A stretch of DNA of 64,000 bases from Kappaphycus alvarezii. Lineage: Eukaryota > Rhodophyta > Florideophyceae > Gigartinales > Solieriaceae. Position 1 is the first letter of the stretch. The number at the start of each line of letters is the position of its first letter. The stretch is taken from NCBI GenBank assembly GCA_002205965.3, contig NADL03000082.1, forward strand, positions 62,001 to 126,000, in the 5' to 3' direction. A program made the position numbers and the translations under genes. Under the pieces are notes generated by a model that saw only the letters and a list, made by a program, of their open reading frames with translations, did not search any database and had not been told where the DNA came from. This document shows, piece after piece, positions 11,380 to 21,188 of this stretch.

Positions 11380-12700
11380 GCCTCTCTCACACAAAAGCAT
11401 ATTAACCAGCCTGTACTGACCTTTTTGGAAATCCTAAAGTCTCAAAAAACATTCTCAATACCATGAAATGTATTAAAGGGAATCCTATAGACGAGAAAGG
11501 CCAACAATAGATGTTATCAATATAAATATTTAGATTTACTCCTCACTGTAAGATCTTAAGCAAAGATTCGCCCATACTCTCATACCACCAATATAATCCC
11601 TTCAGATTCTACCAGACGAACCAGAATGATAAAAAGTTTCTTCCCCTATATTGAGATTCCCTAATACCTCCTCAAAGCACTCAAACTACATTGTTTTCCT
11701 ATTAAGGAGGTACACAACTACAAATGAACTCTGTTTTTCCCTCCTTTCTTAACAGAAACTTCCCCACTGTTGTACAACAGTGGCTCCAAATGGTCCACCT
11801 AGCCCTCTTCATCCTCGAGTCCCTCCACAGCCGCCTCTTCAACCTATGCCTCCATTGCCTCCGTTACATATTCTACAGATTCTGTATTCTATCCTCGGTC
11901 CACAAATTGACTTCAATTACTCTGCCGTAGTATTCGAATTCAGTTGATCCATTGCCCATGAAAGCCAGACCGTTGATGTGACGGCGAGCTCTGGATAATC
12001 TGGTGATGTTGACGGGCAGGCGGAGGTTGGTCATGATCGGGACAAACCGGGTTAGCCAGGAGTGGAGTGGTTGCTGGTAGTGGTACTGTTTTAGCAATTA
12101 TTCCGTCAAACATGACATATGGTAGTTTCTTCGAACATTTTCATGGCCTTAGGCGAAATAAACATGTGGGGCAGTATCACGGCTTTGAGTGTGCATGCAT
12201 TCGGAGCAATTATGAAATATCTGCTTGATAACATATCGGAACTGAATTTGGAGGAAGACGAGGATCACGAATACAAACATTTCTTTTCAAAAAAGGAAGA
12301 CAAAATCCTCAAACATGAAAACGGAGTATTTTAGTCAATTTAGATTCGTAGTGGAAAATTACTTTCGGATTTGGTTTTTTGATAGACAAGATAGGACGAT
12401 ATGTTTTAAGAAAAGAGGTCAAGGATGGATCTGGGGAGGAAGGGAACCGGAGTTTACGTAAAGAACCGTTTTTATAGTAACAACTCCCGTTCTGTCTGCT
12501 GCGTAGACTCACTGATTCCTCGATGCTTCTTCCCATGACATGGTGAGGTTGAGCTACCTGTGACGGAAAGCCCGGGTTGCCAGCATTGTTACCAGAGGCA
12601 GTATTTGGGGTGTATAATATTTATAAGACATAGTCAGCTACTTCTTGTGCTACACGAGGCAGTCACATATTCGGGGAGTAGAGATACGGTGGTATTGCAC
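11380..12700 (-). repeat. Reverse-strand LTR (third U3 type), truncated
   Basis: Read on the minus strand from about 12,700, it matches the plus-strand copies beginning near 44,141 and 58,680 (the CACCCCAAAT...GCCTCTG start, then a GGTAACCCAG-type block). It contains an acidic ORF relic and ends in the region just upstream of the core promoter near 11,380. R-U5 is missing. It is also the distal end of the inverted segmental duplication. Confidence 0.6.
11560..12034 (-). pseudogene. LTR-encoded acidic protein relic
   Basis: The ATG at 12,034 opens MTNLRLPVNITRLSR, followed by HINGLAFMGNGSTEFEYYGR, the conserved N-terminal block of the family. A stop follows after LWTEDRIQNL. Downstream, short Glu-rich stretches and the VDHLEPLLYNSGEVSV motif are spread over several frames. 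It is most like the copies at 44.8 and 60.3 kb. Confidence 0.6.
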
Positions 12701-13490
12701 TGTCAATATTTGCTACAGGGCTGGGTTCCAATGTTACCTACTGTGAACAATTGATATCTTCAGCCGGTCTGTCGAAGAAAACTTTCGAATATTTGAAATT
12801 CACCTGGCCGCTGCCATGTCCAATTCGGTCTGCCTGCTAGCTGGCCTCGAGCCAGCTTTCCAGCGAATTGAGACCGTTTCAACACTGCGTCATTTCCCTG
12901 TGAAGACTACCAGTTATGTGTGCCCTTTGGAACAGAGGCAAGCATAATTTTACGTCATCAAAACACCCCGAGTTTCCTCTTCTGGAAGATCACGCTGAGA
13001 CGACATGTTATCGTTCAGAGCTGGAGGTTAGGCAGTATGGCCGAAGTGCCGGAAGAGCACAATCCAGATGAGGACGCCCTCGCAGGCGCTGATAAGGTTT
13101 CGAGAGGGAGTGAGTAGCCAGAGCGACAGAGAAGTCTTGTAACTCTGATGGAGAAGGTGACGTGGCCCAAAAATAGACGAGAAGGAAGGATTTCTGTGAG
13201 AAATGATGGGGAGCCTAGGGCGTGCCGTGATCCGCCTTCCCGCGTAGCTTTCGCCACGCACGCGAAGGCGTATCAGACGAGAAGCGAGACGGAAATATCT
13301 AATGGGGGGGAAATTTGGGGTGTTTTTAATGCATGAAAAATATGGTCAGCTGTTCCCTAAGGGATGTCGTGATGGTAAAGGCTTACAATATAAAGGGTTG
13401 GCGGGAAGATATCTAATATCTAATGTGAAGTTGGATCGCGGCTAACAAGGAAAATGCAGGTAATTAATTCTTGCGTTTCGCTGAGCTGTT
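12300..13490. repeat. Inverted segmental duplication, left copy, distal block
   Basis: The reverse complement of this block aligns with 58,000-59,200, including a GC-rich stretch (13,000-13,260 against 58,120-58,380) with the shared GGAAGGCGGATCACGGCACG box. It continues the CK1 duplication and was separated from the proximal block by insertion of the gypsy element. The short frames in this block are conserved only as DNA, and I do not call a gene. Confidence 0.75.
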
Positions 13491-14209
13491 TGATGTGCAC
13501 AAATTCGCACACGAAAAAATCTAGATGAGGACCATAATTGTATACAGTATTGGAACTGGGAAGATATTTTTACAGTTTTTGAATTTGCAAGATATTTTTA
13601 ATTTGGGTGAGTGTGGCAAATTCATCGGTTGATTTTTTATTTTAGGACACGCTGTCATAGTGGATGTCAGTACAGTTCTAGGTTGTGGGTGATACTACGA
13701 GTGACTCTGAAAGGTCTATATAATGGCCACATCAATTCCCACCCCTGGCCGATGGGTGGCTGGCATGGGTATGGCACCTAGATATTTACCTTGAGGAAAT
13801 ATCTTCTAATGGTCTCTCTGGTTCACACGATTCCCGTGAATGCATTTTATGGTATTTAGTATGTTTGATTGAGACTTTAGGATTAGCCGAAAGTCTATAT
13901 AAGCTGAGTAAAGTGCTTCCTCCTTGAGAGGTCAAGCAAGTTGGCAGACAACTTCAGGTCAAGCTCCGAGTAGTAGGAAGTTGAGAGTCAACTTCAGACC
14001 CTAGAAAACTTTTTCCTAAGCTGGTCGCAGAGCATCAGTGGTAGACCCTGCCCCTTTTATACTTGCTTGTAGCCCTCTCAACTCTCTCCCATATACACTC
14101 CTTTTTATTTGTTCAACTATACCACGGTAGCACTTTTGTCGCTCGCAACACCTCCGTCTTGGGGTAGTTGGTTCTAAGTATCTCTTCTCCCGACGATTTA
14201 CCCCTATCA
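13491..14209 (+). repeat. 5' LTR of gypsy element
   Basis: It is 719 bp long with TG...CA ends. U3 has a TATATAA at 13,717-13,723. The main core promoter TATATAAG at 13,896-13,903 is followed by a conserved AGTAGTAGGAAGTTGA region and a T-rich U5. The same 3' half occurs in every other LTR of this superfamily in the window. Confidence 0.95.
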
Positions 14210-14226
14210 TTTGGTACTCTTGTGGA
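14210..14226 (+). promoter_or_regulatory. Candidate primer-binding site
   Basis: TGGTACTCTTGTGG begins two bases after the LTR end, where a tRNA-primed gypsy element should have a TGG-starting site. I cannot name the tRNA. The same site recurs in decayed form at 226-241. Confidence 0.5.
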
Positions 14227-14298
14227 GGGGGTTGCACCCGAGGTATTCGAGTTGAGCAGTCTTAGGGAACCATTCGAGGGGATTTCTTTTCTGTAATC

Positions 14299-15498
14299 AT
14301 GGATCTCAACGCTGCTCGTATAACGTTCACAGGGGGCAAGAATGAAGACGTTGAGGAGTTTCTCTATACATATGTCAACGTTGTGATGCGTGAGAAGAGC
14401 GATGAAGAGAAGGCCGAAAGTATCTTCGCCTATCTTCATGGTGACGCAAAGCACAAATATAAGGCCAAGTTTATCAACGGGTGGTCTCTTAACGGGAATG
14501 GGCGTAACTTCGGTGAGGTATGTGAGTGGCTTGTGAAAGAATATGCTAAGCAGGTAGAACCAGATGAGATGATTCGTACCGCCATAGAGGCCCGGCTCAA
14601 CTTCGACGATTTGTTAAGCTCATTGGTACTTGTGTGATCTCTATGAAAAGGCTGGGTTCAACGCCCAAGCCAAGTACGGAATGCTGCGTAAGGCGGCGAT
14701 GGGGGATAAGCGGCTCTCCGATTTCCTCCTCATCAAGGGCCCTCACACTTTTAATGAACTGAAGGGTACCATAGTAGAATTTGTCAAAAATTCGGAGACG
14801 TTTCAGTCACTAAGTGAAATACCGAGGGAAACCCGTACATCTATGCTATCGTACATCCTGAAAAGAATTATCAAAGGCCAGCTACTAGCGCAGCAGCATT
14901 GGAATCAGTCAGGAGCGATGTCAAAAACTTGGAAGAAAGGTTGGAAACCCGATTCGATAATCGACTTGACATGATAACCTCGCAGTTGGAAAGCCTTACT
15001 CTTACCATTAAGAAGAACCAGTCTGGGGCCCCCAAGGCCGCAGAAGTCTGTTCCTACTGTCACAAGCCTGGACACTTTGCAAATAGGTGTCCTGATAATC
15101 CACATAGAAACACTCGTTGTGGAAAGTGCGGTCGTTACGGGCATCATGAAAGTAACTGCTGGTCTAAAGACAACAGAAGAGCAAATTTATCGGACGCGAG
15201 GAGTGAGTCAGGACCAGAGATGAAAATCTTACAAAACAGGAAGGATCAAAGGTTGGCGGATGCCGGTAATGTATCCATCGCTGAAGAAATCAGTCAAGTT
15301 AATGTGACAAAAAGGGATGGGGAAGGGAACGTTTTGTCGAAAAAACCTAGGCTAGATTATGGAATGCTGGAGCATATCCCAGCACCTGTACCTCCTCGAA
15401 CCAAGAGGCTTGATCAAGTTGTTCCAGGGGTGGGAAACCTTCGGCCAAGAAGACGAGAAAGAGTAAGAAATTTAAGAGTATCCCGAAGGACGTACTAG
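14299..15498 (+). pseudogene. gag: gag (capsid/nucleocapsid), frameshifted
   Basis: The ATG at 14,299 starts a capsid-like region (14,299-14,637). The frame moves by one base near 14,630 and moves back near 14,820, where the upstream frame resumes before VRSDVKNLEERLETRF, a short coiled-coil-like helix. Two CCHC zinc knuckles follow: CSYCHKPGHFANRC (15,049-15,090) and CGKCGRYGHHESNC (15,118-15,159), both CX2CX4HX4C, which package the element RNA. The product would form the virus-like particle. The two compensating shifts are either decay or assembly indels; the capsid similarity itself is weak, but the knuckles are unmistakable. Confidence 0.85.
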
Positions 15499-15503
15499 AA
15501 TAT

Positions 15504-16299
15504 GTGAAGAAGTACAATTTGGTGGCTGAGCTTGCATCGGCCCCAACTGGGATAACGTTTGGTCAACTTTTGAGGGGCGACGCAGAGGATGCGAGAAAAG
15601 AACTCAAAAAAATTATCAGGTCTAATAAGTCCGCTAAGGGTAAGAAACTGTTTCTTCAATCGGCCTCGACAGCACCAAGACGTCTTAAACTAGTACCAGT
15701 CAAAGTATTGGGAATGAAACCCAAGCTCTTTTCGATTCGGGCGCTGTTCCAAACCTTATTCAGAAACTTTGGTGACAGATTTAGGTCTCGAAATTATTCC
15801 AACTACTCGAAGAATAACTGTGGCGGATGGAACCGTCTCAAAATGCATGGGCACTGTTACAAGGTTTCCGTGTTCTTTGGGGACTCTAAAGTTGATGTAG
15901 ACTTTCTCGTCATGCCGGATCCCTTTCGATGCAATCATTGGCTGTCCTACCATGGAAAGACTAGGGACCTGCATTGACTTGGGCAACCAAATCGTTTCAG
16001 TTAATGTTGACGGCAGAAACGTGAAGATGCCCCTGGATTTCGACAAAAGCACACATCCGGAAGATCTAAGAGAGACGGACAGTGAAGATTTCACTTCTAG
16101 CTATGACAGCGAAGATTCCGAACCAACTAACACTTTCGGAAGTGAGAAAGGGTACGCTCGGGGGACAATGAACATGACATGGGACGATTATGATTCTGGG
16201 TTTGAAACAGATGAAGAATGGAATTCTAGGGTAGGTTTGACACCTGAATGTGTTTCTTTTTGCGATAATATCGAATCAAAGGACGGAATTCGGGCATGA
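15504..16299 (+). pseudogene. Aspartic protease region of pol, frameshifted
   Basis: LFDSGAVPNLI lies around 15,728-15,760. DSG (15,734-15,742) is the catalytic triad of retropepsins, and a second block, VTDLGLEIIP...VADGT, follows in another frame. The frame from 15,952 (MERLGTCIDLGNQIVSVNV) continues into an acidic linker rich in Asp/Glu/Ser that precedes RT. At least two frameshifts fall between 15,500 and 15,960. The enzyme would cleave Gag-Pol into mature proteins. Confidence 0.75.
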
Positions 16300-18356
16300 A
16301 AGAAGATTACAATTGCACGGAAAACAAGAATATATCGAATTCCATATCTGAAGATGTGAGCACGCCGGAAGAGGTCCTTCAAAATTTGGAGGGTGAGGAT
16401 CAAGAAAAGGACCAGCGCCAAATTGGAGAAATTCAAGAAAAAGTACAGCACCTTCCAGCCCCCGCCTCAATGATAATATCCGACATGTTAACATCTTCCG
16501 AAGTAATTGCATGGAGTGTATCAGATTTAAGACAAGCAAGTGTACCGGTCACTCACTCATTTGAACTTACCGATACTCAACCAATTTACCACAGGCCTAG
16601 ACGTCAACCGCCAAAATATGACCAATTTATCTCAGAGAATGTTACAAGTATGCTGGAAAATGATATCATTCGGCCAGTTTCATCCCCATGGTCATTTCCA
16701 GTTGTGGTCGCACCAAAGAAGGATGGAAAGCTGCGTTTTTGCGTCGATTACCGACAACTGAACCAGAGAATGATACCCGATCGATTTCCGATTCCGAATA
16801 TGGAGGAAATCCTCGAGGACTTGAAGGACGGGAGATACTTCACCTCAATTGATCTTTACACTGGTTATTGGCAGATTCCATTGGATGAAAAATGCAAGGA
16901 AAAAACAACTTTTACCAGCAAAGCCGGTACATTCAGGTTCGAAGTGATGCCTTTTGGTCTCATGAATGCCCCAGCTACATTCCAAAGAATGATGAACGAG
17001 GTTTTGAAAGGACTTCCATTTGCAAGAGTTTATATCGATGATGTAGTGATATTCTCAAAAACCTTGGATCAGCACATATCGCATGTCAAGACTGTGGTGG
17101 AGAAAATAGCTGCGTACAGCCTGAAAATTAAGTTAAGCAAATGCTTCTTTGCGAAAACGTCTATCCAATTACTCGGTCATATCGTCGATCAAGAGGGAAT
17201 TAAAGTGGATCCAGAGAAAACGAAAAAAATCAAGTTGGCACCAAGGCCCGCTTCAAAGACGGAGGTTCGAAGCTTCTTAGGACTGGCCTCATATTACAGG
17301 AGATTTATCAAAGATTTCGCCAAGACTGCAGCACCGTTACATGCCAGCACAACAAAGAACGGAAAATTTTTATGGAACAAGGAAATGCAAACCGCATTTG
17401 AAGAGCTTAAAGATAAGCTATGTGTCCCCCCAGTGCTCATGTATCCAGATTTCAAGAGACCATTTGTTGTGGAGACAGATGCCTCAGAACGGTCTTTGGG
17501 TGCCGTTTTGTCCCAAAAAGATGAAAACGGAAGACTACACCCGGTTCAATTCGCAAGTCGCACTCTGAATGATGCGGAAAGGAGATACTCAGTCTGCGAA
17601 AAAGAAGCGCTCGCTGTTGTCTTCGCACTGAAAAAGTTTCGCGTATACCTTTTATCACTCGAGAAATTTGTCTTGATAACTGATCACCAGGCACTTAAGA
17701 CAGCATTCCAAAAGAAAGATGTACATCACCGCTTGGCCCGATGGCTCGACATTTTCGCAGAATATCGGTTTGAAATTGTGTATAGGCCCGGACGCAATAA
17801 TCAGCCTGCCGACTACCTATCCCGCTTGAGGGATCCACTGATTCCAAATGAAAAAGCTTCCGAGAACATCGTCGGAGTTGCCGAGGTGCAAGTGCCGAAC
17901 AATAACGAGTACGAAGCTAATATTGACGGACTAATTAAATTCCTGGATGGACTAGAAATGAGAAAGGTTGATATTGAACACAGAAATTGGGTACGCAGGA
18001 ATCAAAAGGCTTTTACACTATGGAATGGGAAACTCTTCCGACACACGAAAGCCGGTCCTCGACTAGTGGCCCCTTTGAAAGAAAGAATGAAGATCTTGAG
18101 GACTTTTCATGATGAGTTAGGGCATTGGGATCTCGAAACAACCAAGAAATTCGTTACTGAGAGATTCTGGTGGCCCAGTATCCATAAGGACGTCTATAAC
18201 TTCGTGAAAAGCTGCGACAACTGTCAAAAATTCACGCCAATACGAAAGTATAAGACAACTCTAGGCTTTCCAGTTTCCGGTCTCTTTGAAACCTTTTCAA
18301 TTGACTTTGCCGGCCCATTCAAGGAAACCTCTTCCGGAAACAAATACTCCTTATAG
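16296..18356 (+). CDS. pol: Pol: reverse transcriptase, RNase H, integrase N-part
   Basis: An open frame of 686 residues overlaps the previous frame by ATGA. The RT fingers and palm show FCVDYRQLN and the catalytic YIDD (Asp pair near residues 248-249). RNase H begins with ETDASERSLGAVLSQ (catalytic Asp 395) and has DHQAL later. An HHCC zinc-binding integrase domain spans residues about 605-643 (H605 to C643), then the first integrase catalytic Asp at about 670 in IDFAGPF. The frame stops at TAG 18,354 in the middle of the integrase core, and the next frame (18,359) continues it directly, so this is a one-base break and not a natural end. It makes element cDNA and inserts it into the genome. 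Confidence 0.92.
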   Translation: MKEDYNCTENKNISNSISEDVSTPEEVLQNLEGEDQEKDQRQIGEIQEKVQHLPAPASMIISDMLTSSEVIAWSVSDLRQASVPVTHSFELTDTQPIYHRPRRQPPKYDQFISENVTSMLENDIIRPVSSPWSFPVVVAPKKDGKLRFCVDYRQLNQRMIPDRFPIPNMEEILEDLKDGRYFTSIDLYTGYWQIPLDEKCKEKTTFTSKAGTFRFEVMPFGLMNAPATFQRMMNEVLKGLPFARVYIDDVVIFSKTLDQHISHVKTVVEKIAAYSLKIKLSKCFFAKTSIQLLGHIVDQEGIKVDPEKTKKIKLAPRPASKTEVRSFLGLASYYRRFIKDFAKTAAPLHASTTKNGKFLWNKEMQTAFEELKDKLCVPPVLMYPDFKRPFVVETDASERSLGAVLSQKDENGRLHPVQFASRTLNDAERRYSVCEKEALAVVFALKKFRVYLLSLEKFVLITDHQALKTAFQKKDVHHRLARWLDIFAEYRFEIVYRPGRNNQPADYLSRLRDPLIPNEKASENIVGVAEVQVPNNNEYEANIDGLIKFLDGLEMRKVDIEHRNWVRRNQKAFTLWNGKLFRHTKAGPRLVAPLKERMKILRTFHDELGHWDLETTKKFVTERFWWPSIHKDVYNFVKSCDNCQKFTPIRKYKTTLGFPVSGLFETFSIDFAGPFKETSSGNKYSL

Positions 18357-18358
18357 GG

Positions 18359-19156
18359 GTGGAACATCTTACTGGATGGCCAATAGCAGTTGCAGTTGAG
18401 GAGGCCAATGCTGAAGTGGTCCTGAGATTCATCGAAAAAGAAATAATTGAACCGTTTGGTCTTCCAAAAAGGATCATCTCGATAACGCACTTTGTTTTAC
18501 TGCAACTTCACTGCTTCGTTTCTTGGAAGAAAGGTATTCAGCTAAAGACAGTTCTCGCATATGCTCCTATGTCAAACGGGAAAGCGGAGAGGATGGTTGG
18601 AACCATCAAACGAGCAATATCGAAAACTATGTCGGAGAATGAAATCCAGTGGGAAGATGCCTTACCAAAAGTGTTATACGGCTATCGTCGAAGAAGAGGA
18701 AGAAGTGGACGGTCACCGTTTGAGCTAATGTACGGAAGAGCTCCTAGAATGTTACAGAGAGATATGGAAACAAATGTTATCGATGAAGAGAGTAGAGAGG
18801 TCGAACTACTGGCCACCGAAAGCTGGAGATCACACCGCGCGCTAACACAGACAAGAAATAAGGATGAAGAGCCTCCAGTCCAAACTTTCTCAGTCGGCTC
18901 TAAAGTACTTGTAGCACACGGAAAAGCAATGCAACAGGCTGTGAAGTGGCCGGCTTTCCAAACAAAGTACTCGAACCCTTGCATCGTCACGGAGGAAAGA
19001 CACCCGCATTATAAGCTCTGTTCAAGCTCAGGGAAGAGATCAAGGAGGGCAATCCATGCACGTCGTCTGGTCCCTTACCATCAGAGGCCTGAAGAATTCC
19101 TTCTCACACAGGACTATGCGCAACCACGGGCATACTCATCTTTAACTATAGAATGA
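18359..19156 (+). pseudogene. Integrase C-terminal part, frameshifted
   Basis: It continues the core as VEHLTGWPIAV and carries the catalytic Glu in SNGKAERMVGTIKRA (Glu at 18,587-18,589). The second catalytic Asp (SDNA) is disrupted near 18,480: a missing G shifts the frame for about 50 bases, while the related relic at 48.03 kb retains the SDNA motif. The C-terminal tail is basic (GKRSRRAIHARRL) and has no chromodomain. As written, this integrase lacks a continuous DDE triad. Confidence 0.85.
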
Positions 19157-20210
19157 TTCCTATGGGAGGAAAAAGGGCCTGGGAATGGATCATCTCGATT
19201 ACGCGTGACTACTACGAACTCCACGTAATCATCCATTTCTACATTAATATATGCCTATGTTTTCGTACGTTGAACGGACCATTGCTACCTCAAGAAGATT
19301 TCCGACTATTGATCAGAGTTCTATTCTCATTCCAAAACGGAAGGTTCACGGAAGCAGGTCCAGAGTTTGTGGAAGTCATATATCATTACTCTATAGGAGG
19401 TATGGAATGGTAGCTATCGGAGACTTGTCGCAAACATATCTGAACATTATCCGTCCAGTTTACGTATTTCTCAAGAACAACCAAGATGTGCGACTGAGAG
19501 GTTACAGCTTGCCCCCTGATATGGAATATCGACTGGTCCCTATCCTCTATGGGAACCTTACGTTGCTCCGCTCAGAAACACAACCTCAGCCGAGACCAGA
19601 TCCTCCCGAGGCCGTGATGATGATACGAGCTGGACCATCAAGTGATCGGGGCGGATCATCGAAGAGGGCAAGGCGTCGGGAGCAGCGAGGAAGATCGCCA
19701 AGAAGATCGCCTCAAACACCGCCTAGTCTCCCAGGGGGAAACTATGCATCCTTAATTATTGGACGGCTACCAATTAGACGTTGGCTTCGCGAAATGACAG
19801 AGGACCCTCGAGAAGCAGAAGTAATTTCCTTTTTTGCCATTAGTATTTGCATGTGCTTCCAGACCATTCACGGGGCGCACCTTACTCGTGAGGACTCAGT
19901 CCTTATGTTGCGAGTTTTTTTCTCCTTCAGATACCCGTTTCTGGACCCGTTGCCAGAAAAGTTTGCATACTACGTTTACTACCTCACATTTGGAAGGTTT
20001 GGAGAAGTGAAACGGGAGGAGCTCATTAGAGAACACTATGAAACCATACGCCGAATCTACGAAACTCTTGACCAAGGAGATGAGCCGGTCATCGCACGGT
20101 ACACACTCTCTCATCATATTGGAAATGAGCTACTACCATATCCTTATAGTGAACCCTATACTCTCCCTGATGAATGGATAGAACTCCCACAAGAACAACA
20201 AGAGCAGTGA
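19153..20210 (+). pseudogene. Extra ORF of gypsy element: tandem repeat of an unknown domain
   Basis: The frame begins at ATG 19,153 (overlapping the integrase stop) and, after a one-base shift near 19,400, continues to 20,210, about 350 residues in all. It contains one domain of roughly 125 residues twice. Copy 1 has INICLCFRTLNG, LLIRVLFSFQ, RYGMVAIGDL and RGYSLPP; copy 2 has ISICMCFQTIHG, LMLRVFFSFR, GRFGEVKREEL and ARYTLSH at the same spacing. An Arg-rich linker (SSKRARRREQRGRSPRRS) separates them and could bind nucleic acid or act as a nuclear localisation signal. I do not recognise the fold, and it is not obviously an envelope (no signal peptide or clear membrane anchor). Decayed relatives follow gypsy fragments at 48.7-49.1 kb and 28.2-28.6 kb, so it is a genuine part of this lineage. 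Confidence 0.75.
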
Positions 20211-20229
20211 CGACGCCGGGACGTTCGTC

Positions 20230-20244
20230 TTGAGCGGGAGGGCG
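20230..20244 (+). promoter_or_regulatory. Polypurine tract
   Basis: The purine-rich GAGCGGGAGGG run directly upstream of the 3' LTR is in the position of the plus-strand primer of LTR elements. It is interrupted by a few pyrimidines. Confidence 0.6.
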
Positions 20245-20962
20245 TGATGTGCGCAAATTCGCACACGAAAAAATTTAGATGAGGACCATAATTGTATACA
20301 GTATTGGAACTGGGAAGATATTTTTACAGTTTTTGAATTTGCAAGATATTTTTAATTTGGGTGAGTGTGGCAAATTCATCGTTTAATTTTTTTTTTAGGA
20401 CACGCTGTCATAGTGGATGTCAGTACAGTTCTAGGTTGTGGGTGATACTACGAGTGACTCTGAAAGGTCTATATAATGGCCACATCAATTCCCACCCCTG
20501 GCCGATGGGTGGCTGGCATGGGTATGGCACCTAGATATTTACCTTGAGGAAATATCTTCTAATGGTCTCTCTGGTTCACACGATTCCCGTGAATGCGTTT
20601 TATGGTATTAGTATGTTTGATTGAGACTTTAGGATTAGCCGAAAAGTCTATATAAGCTGAGTAAAGTGCTTCCTCCTTGAGAGGTCAAGCAAGTTGGCAG
20701 ACAACTTCAGGTCAAGCTCCGAGTAGTAGGAAGTTGAGAGTCAACTTCAGACCCAAGAAAACTTTTTCCTAAGCTGGTCGCAGAGCATCAGTGGTAGACG
20801 CTGCCCCTTTTATACCTGCTTGTAGCCCTCTCAACTCTCTCCCATATACACTGCTTTTTATTTGTTCAAATATACCACGGTAGCACTTTTGTCGCTCGCA
20901 ACACCTCCGTCTTGGGGTAGTTGGTTCTAAGTATCTCTTCTCCCGAAGATTTACCCCTATCA
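20245..20962 (+). repeat. 3' LTR of gypsy element
   Basis: It is 718 bp with TGATGTGC start and CCCCTATCA end, and TATATAAG at 20,649-20,656. It differs from the 5' LTR by scattered substitutions and a few one-base indels in homopolymers. Confidence 0.95.
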
Positions 20963-21188
20963 CTGTTCTCTCGTTCTAGGAAGAGCTCCAGCGTGTTTTC
21001 GCTGGCCACAATAGAAGTTCGGAACTCGAAAATTTCAAAAAATCCAATTCAAGCACCACTAGTGCTCTACGTTGTTTGGAATTGAAGTTGAACTGACACC
21101 GGGTAGCTTTCTTGTTGAGTGGTAAACAAATTGATATCCACAAGGAAAACCCGAAAAGCAATTTTTTATTGTGCAAGTGTCGCAGCTG

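Larger units (their letters stand above)
13491..20962 (+). mobile_element. Complete Ty3/gypsy LTR retrotransposon
   Basis: Two LTRs of about 719 bp (13,491-14,209 and 20,245-20,962) bracket gag, protease, RT, RNase H, integrase and a third ORF, in Ty3/gypsy order. Both LTRs start TGATGTGC and end CCCCTATCA. The 5 bases before (CTGTT, 13,486-13,490) and after (CTGTT, 20,963-20,967) are a target-site duplication. The LTRs differ at about a dozen sites by eye, so the insertion is fairly recent. Yet gag, protease, the RT-integrase junction and ORF3 all contain frameshifts, so this copy is not autonomous as written. It lies 3' of a CK1-like gene and splits a segmental duplication that is unbroken at 57.8-58.0 kb. 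Confidence 0.95.

Noticed and set aside
12800-13260. Conserved short frames in the GC-rich duplicated block (also 57,956-58,480)
   Set aside because: Similarity between copies is equal at all codon positions by eye and start/stop positions differ; treated as duplicated DNA.
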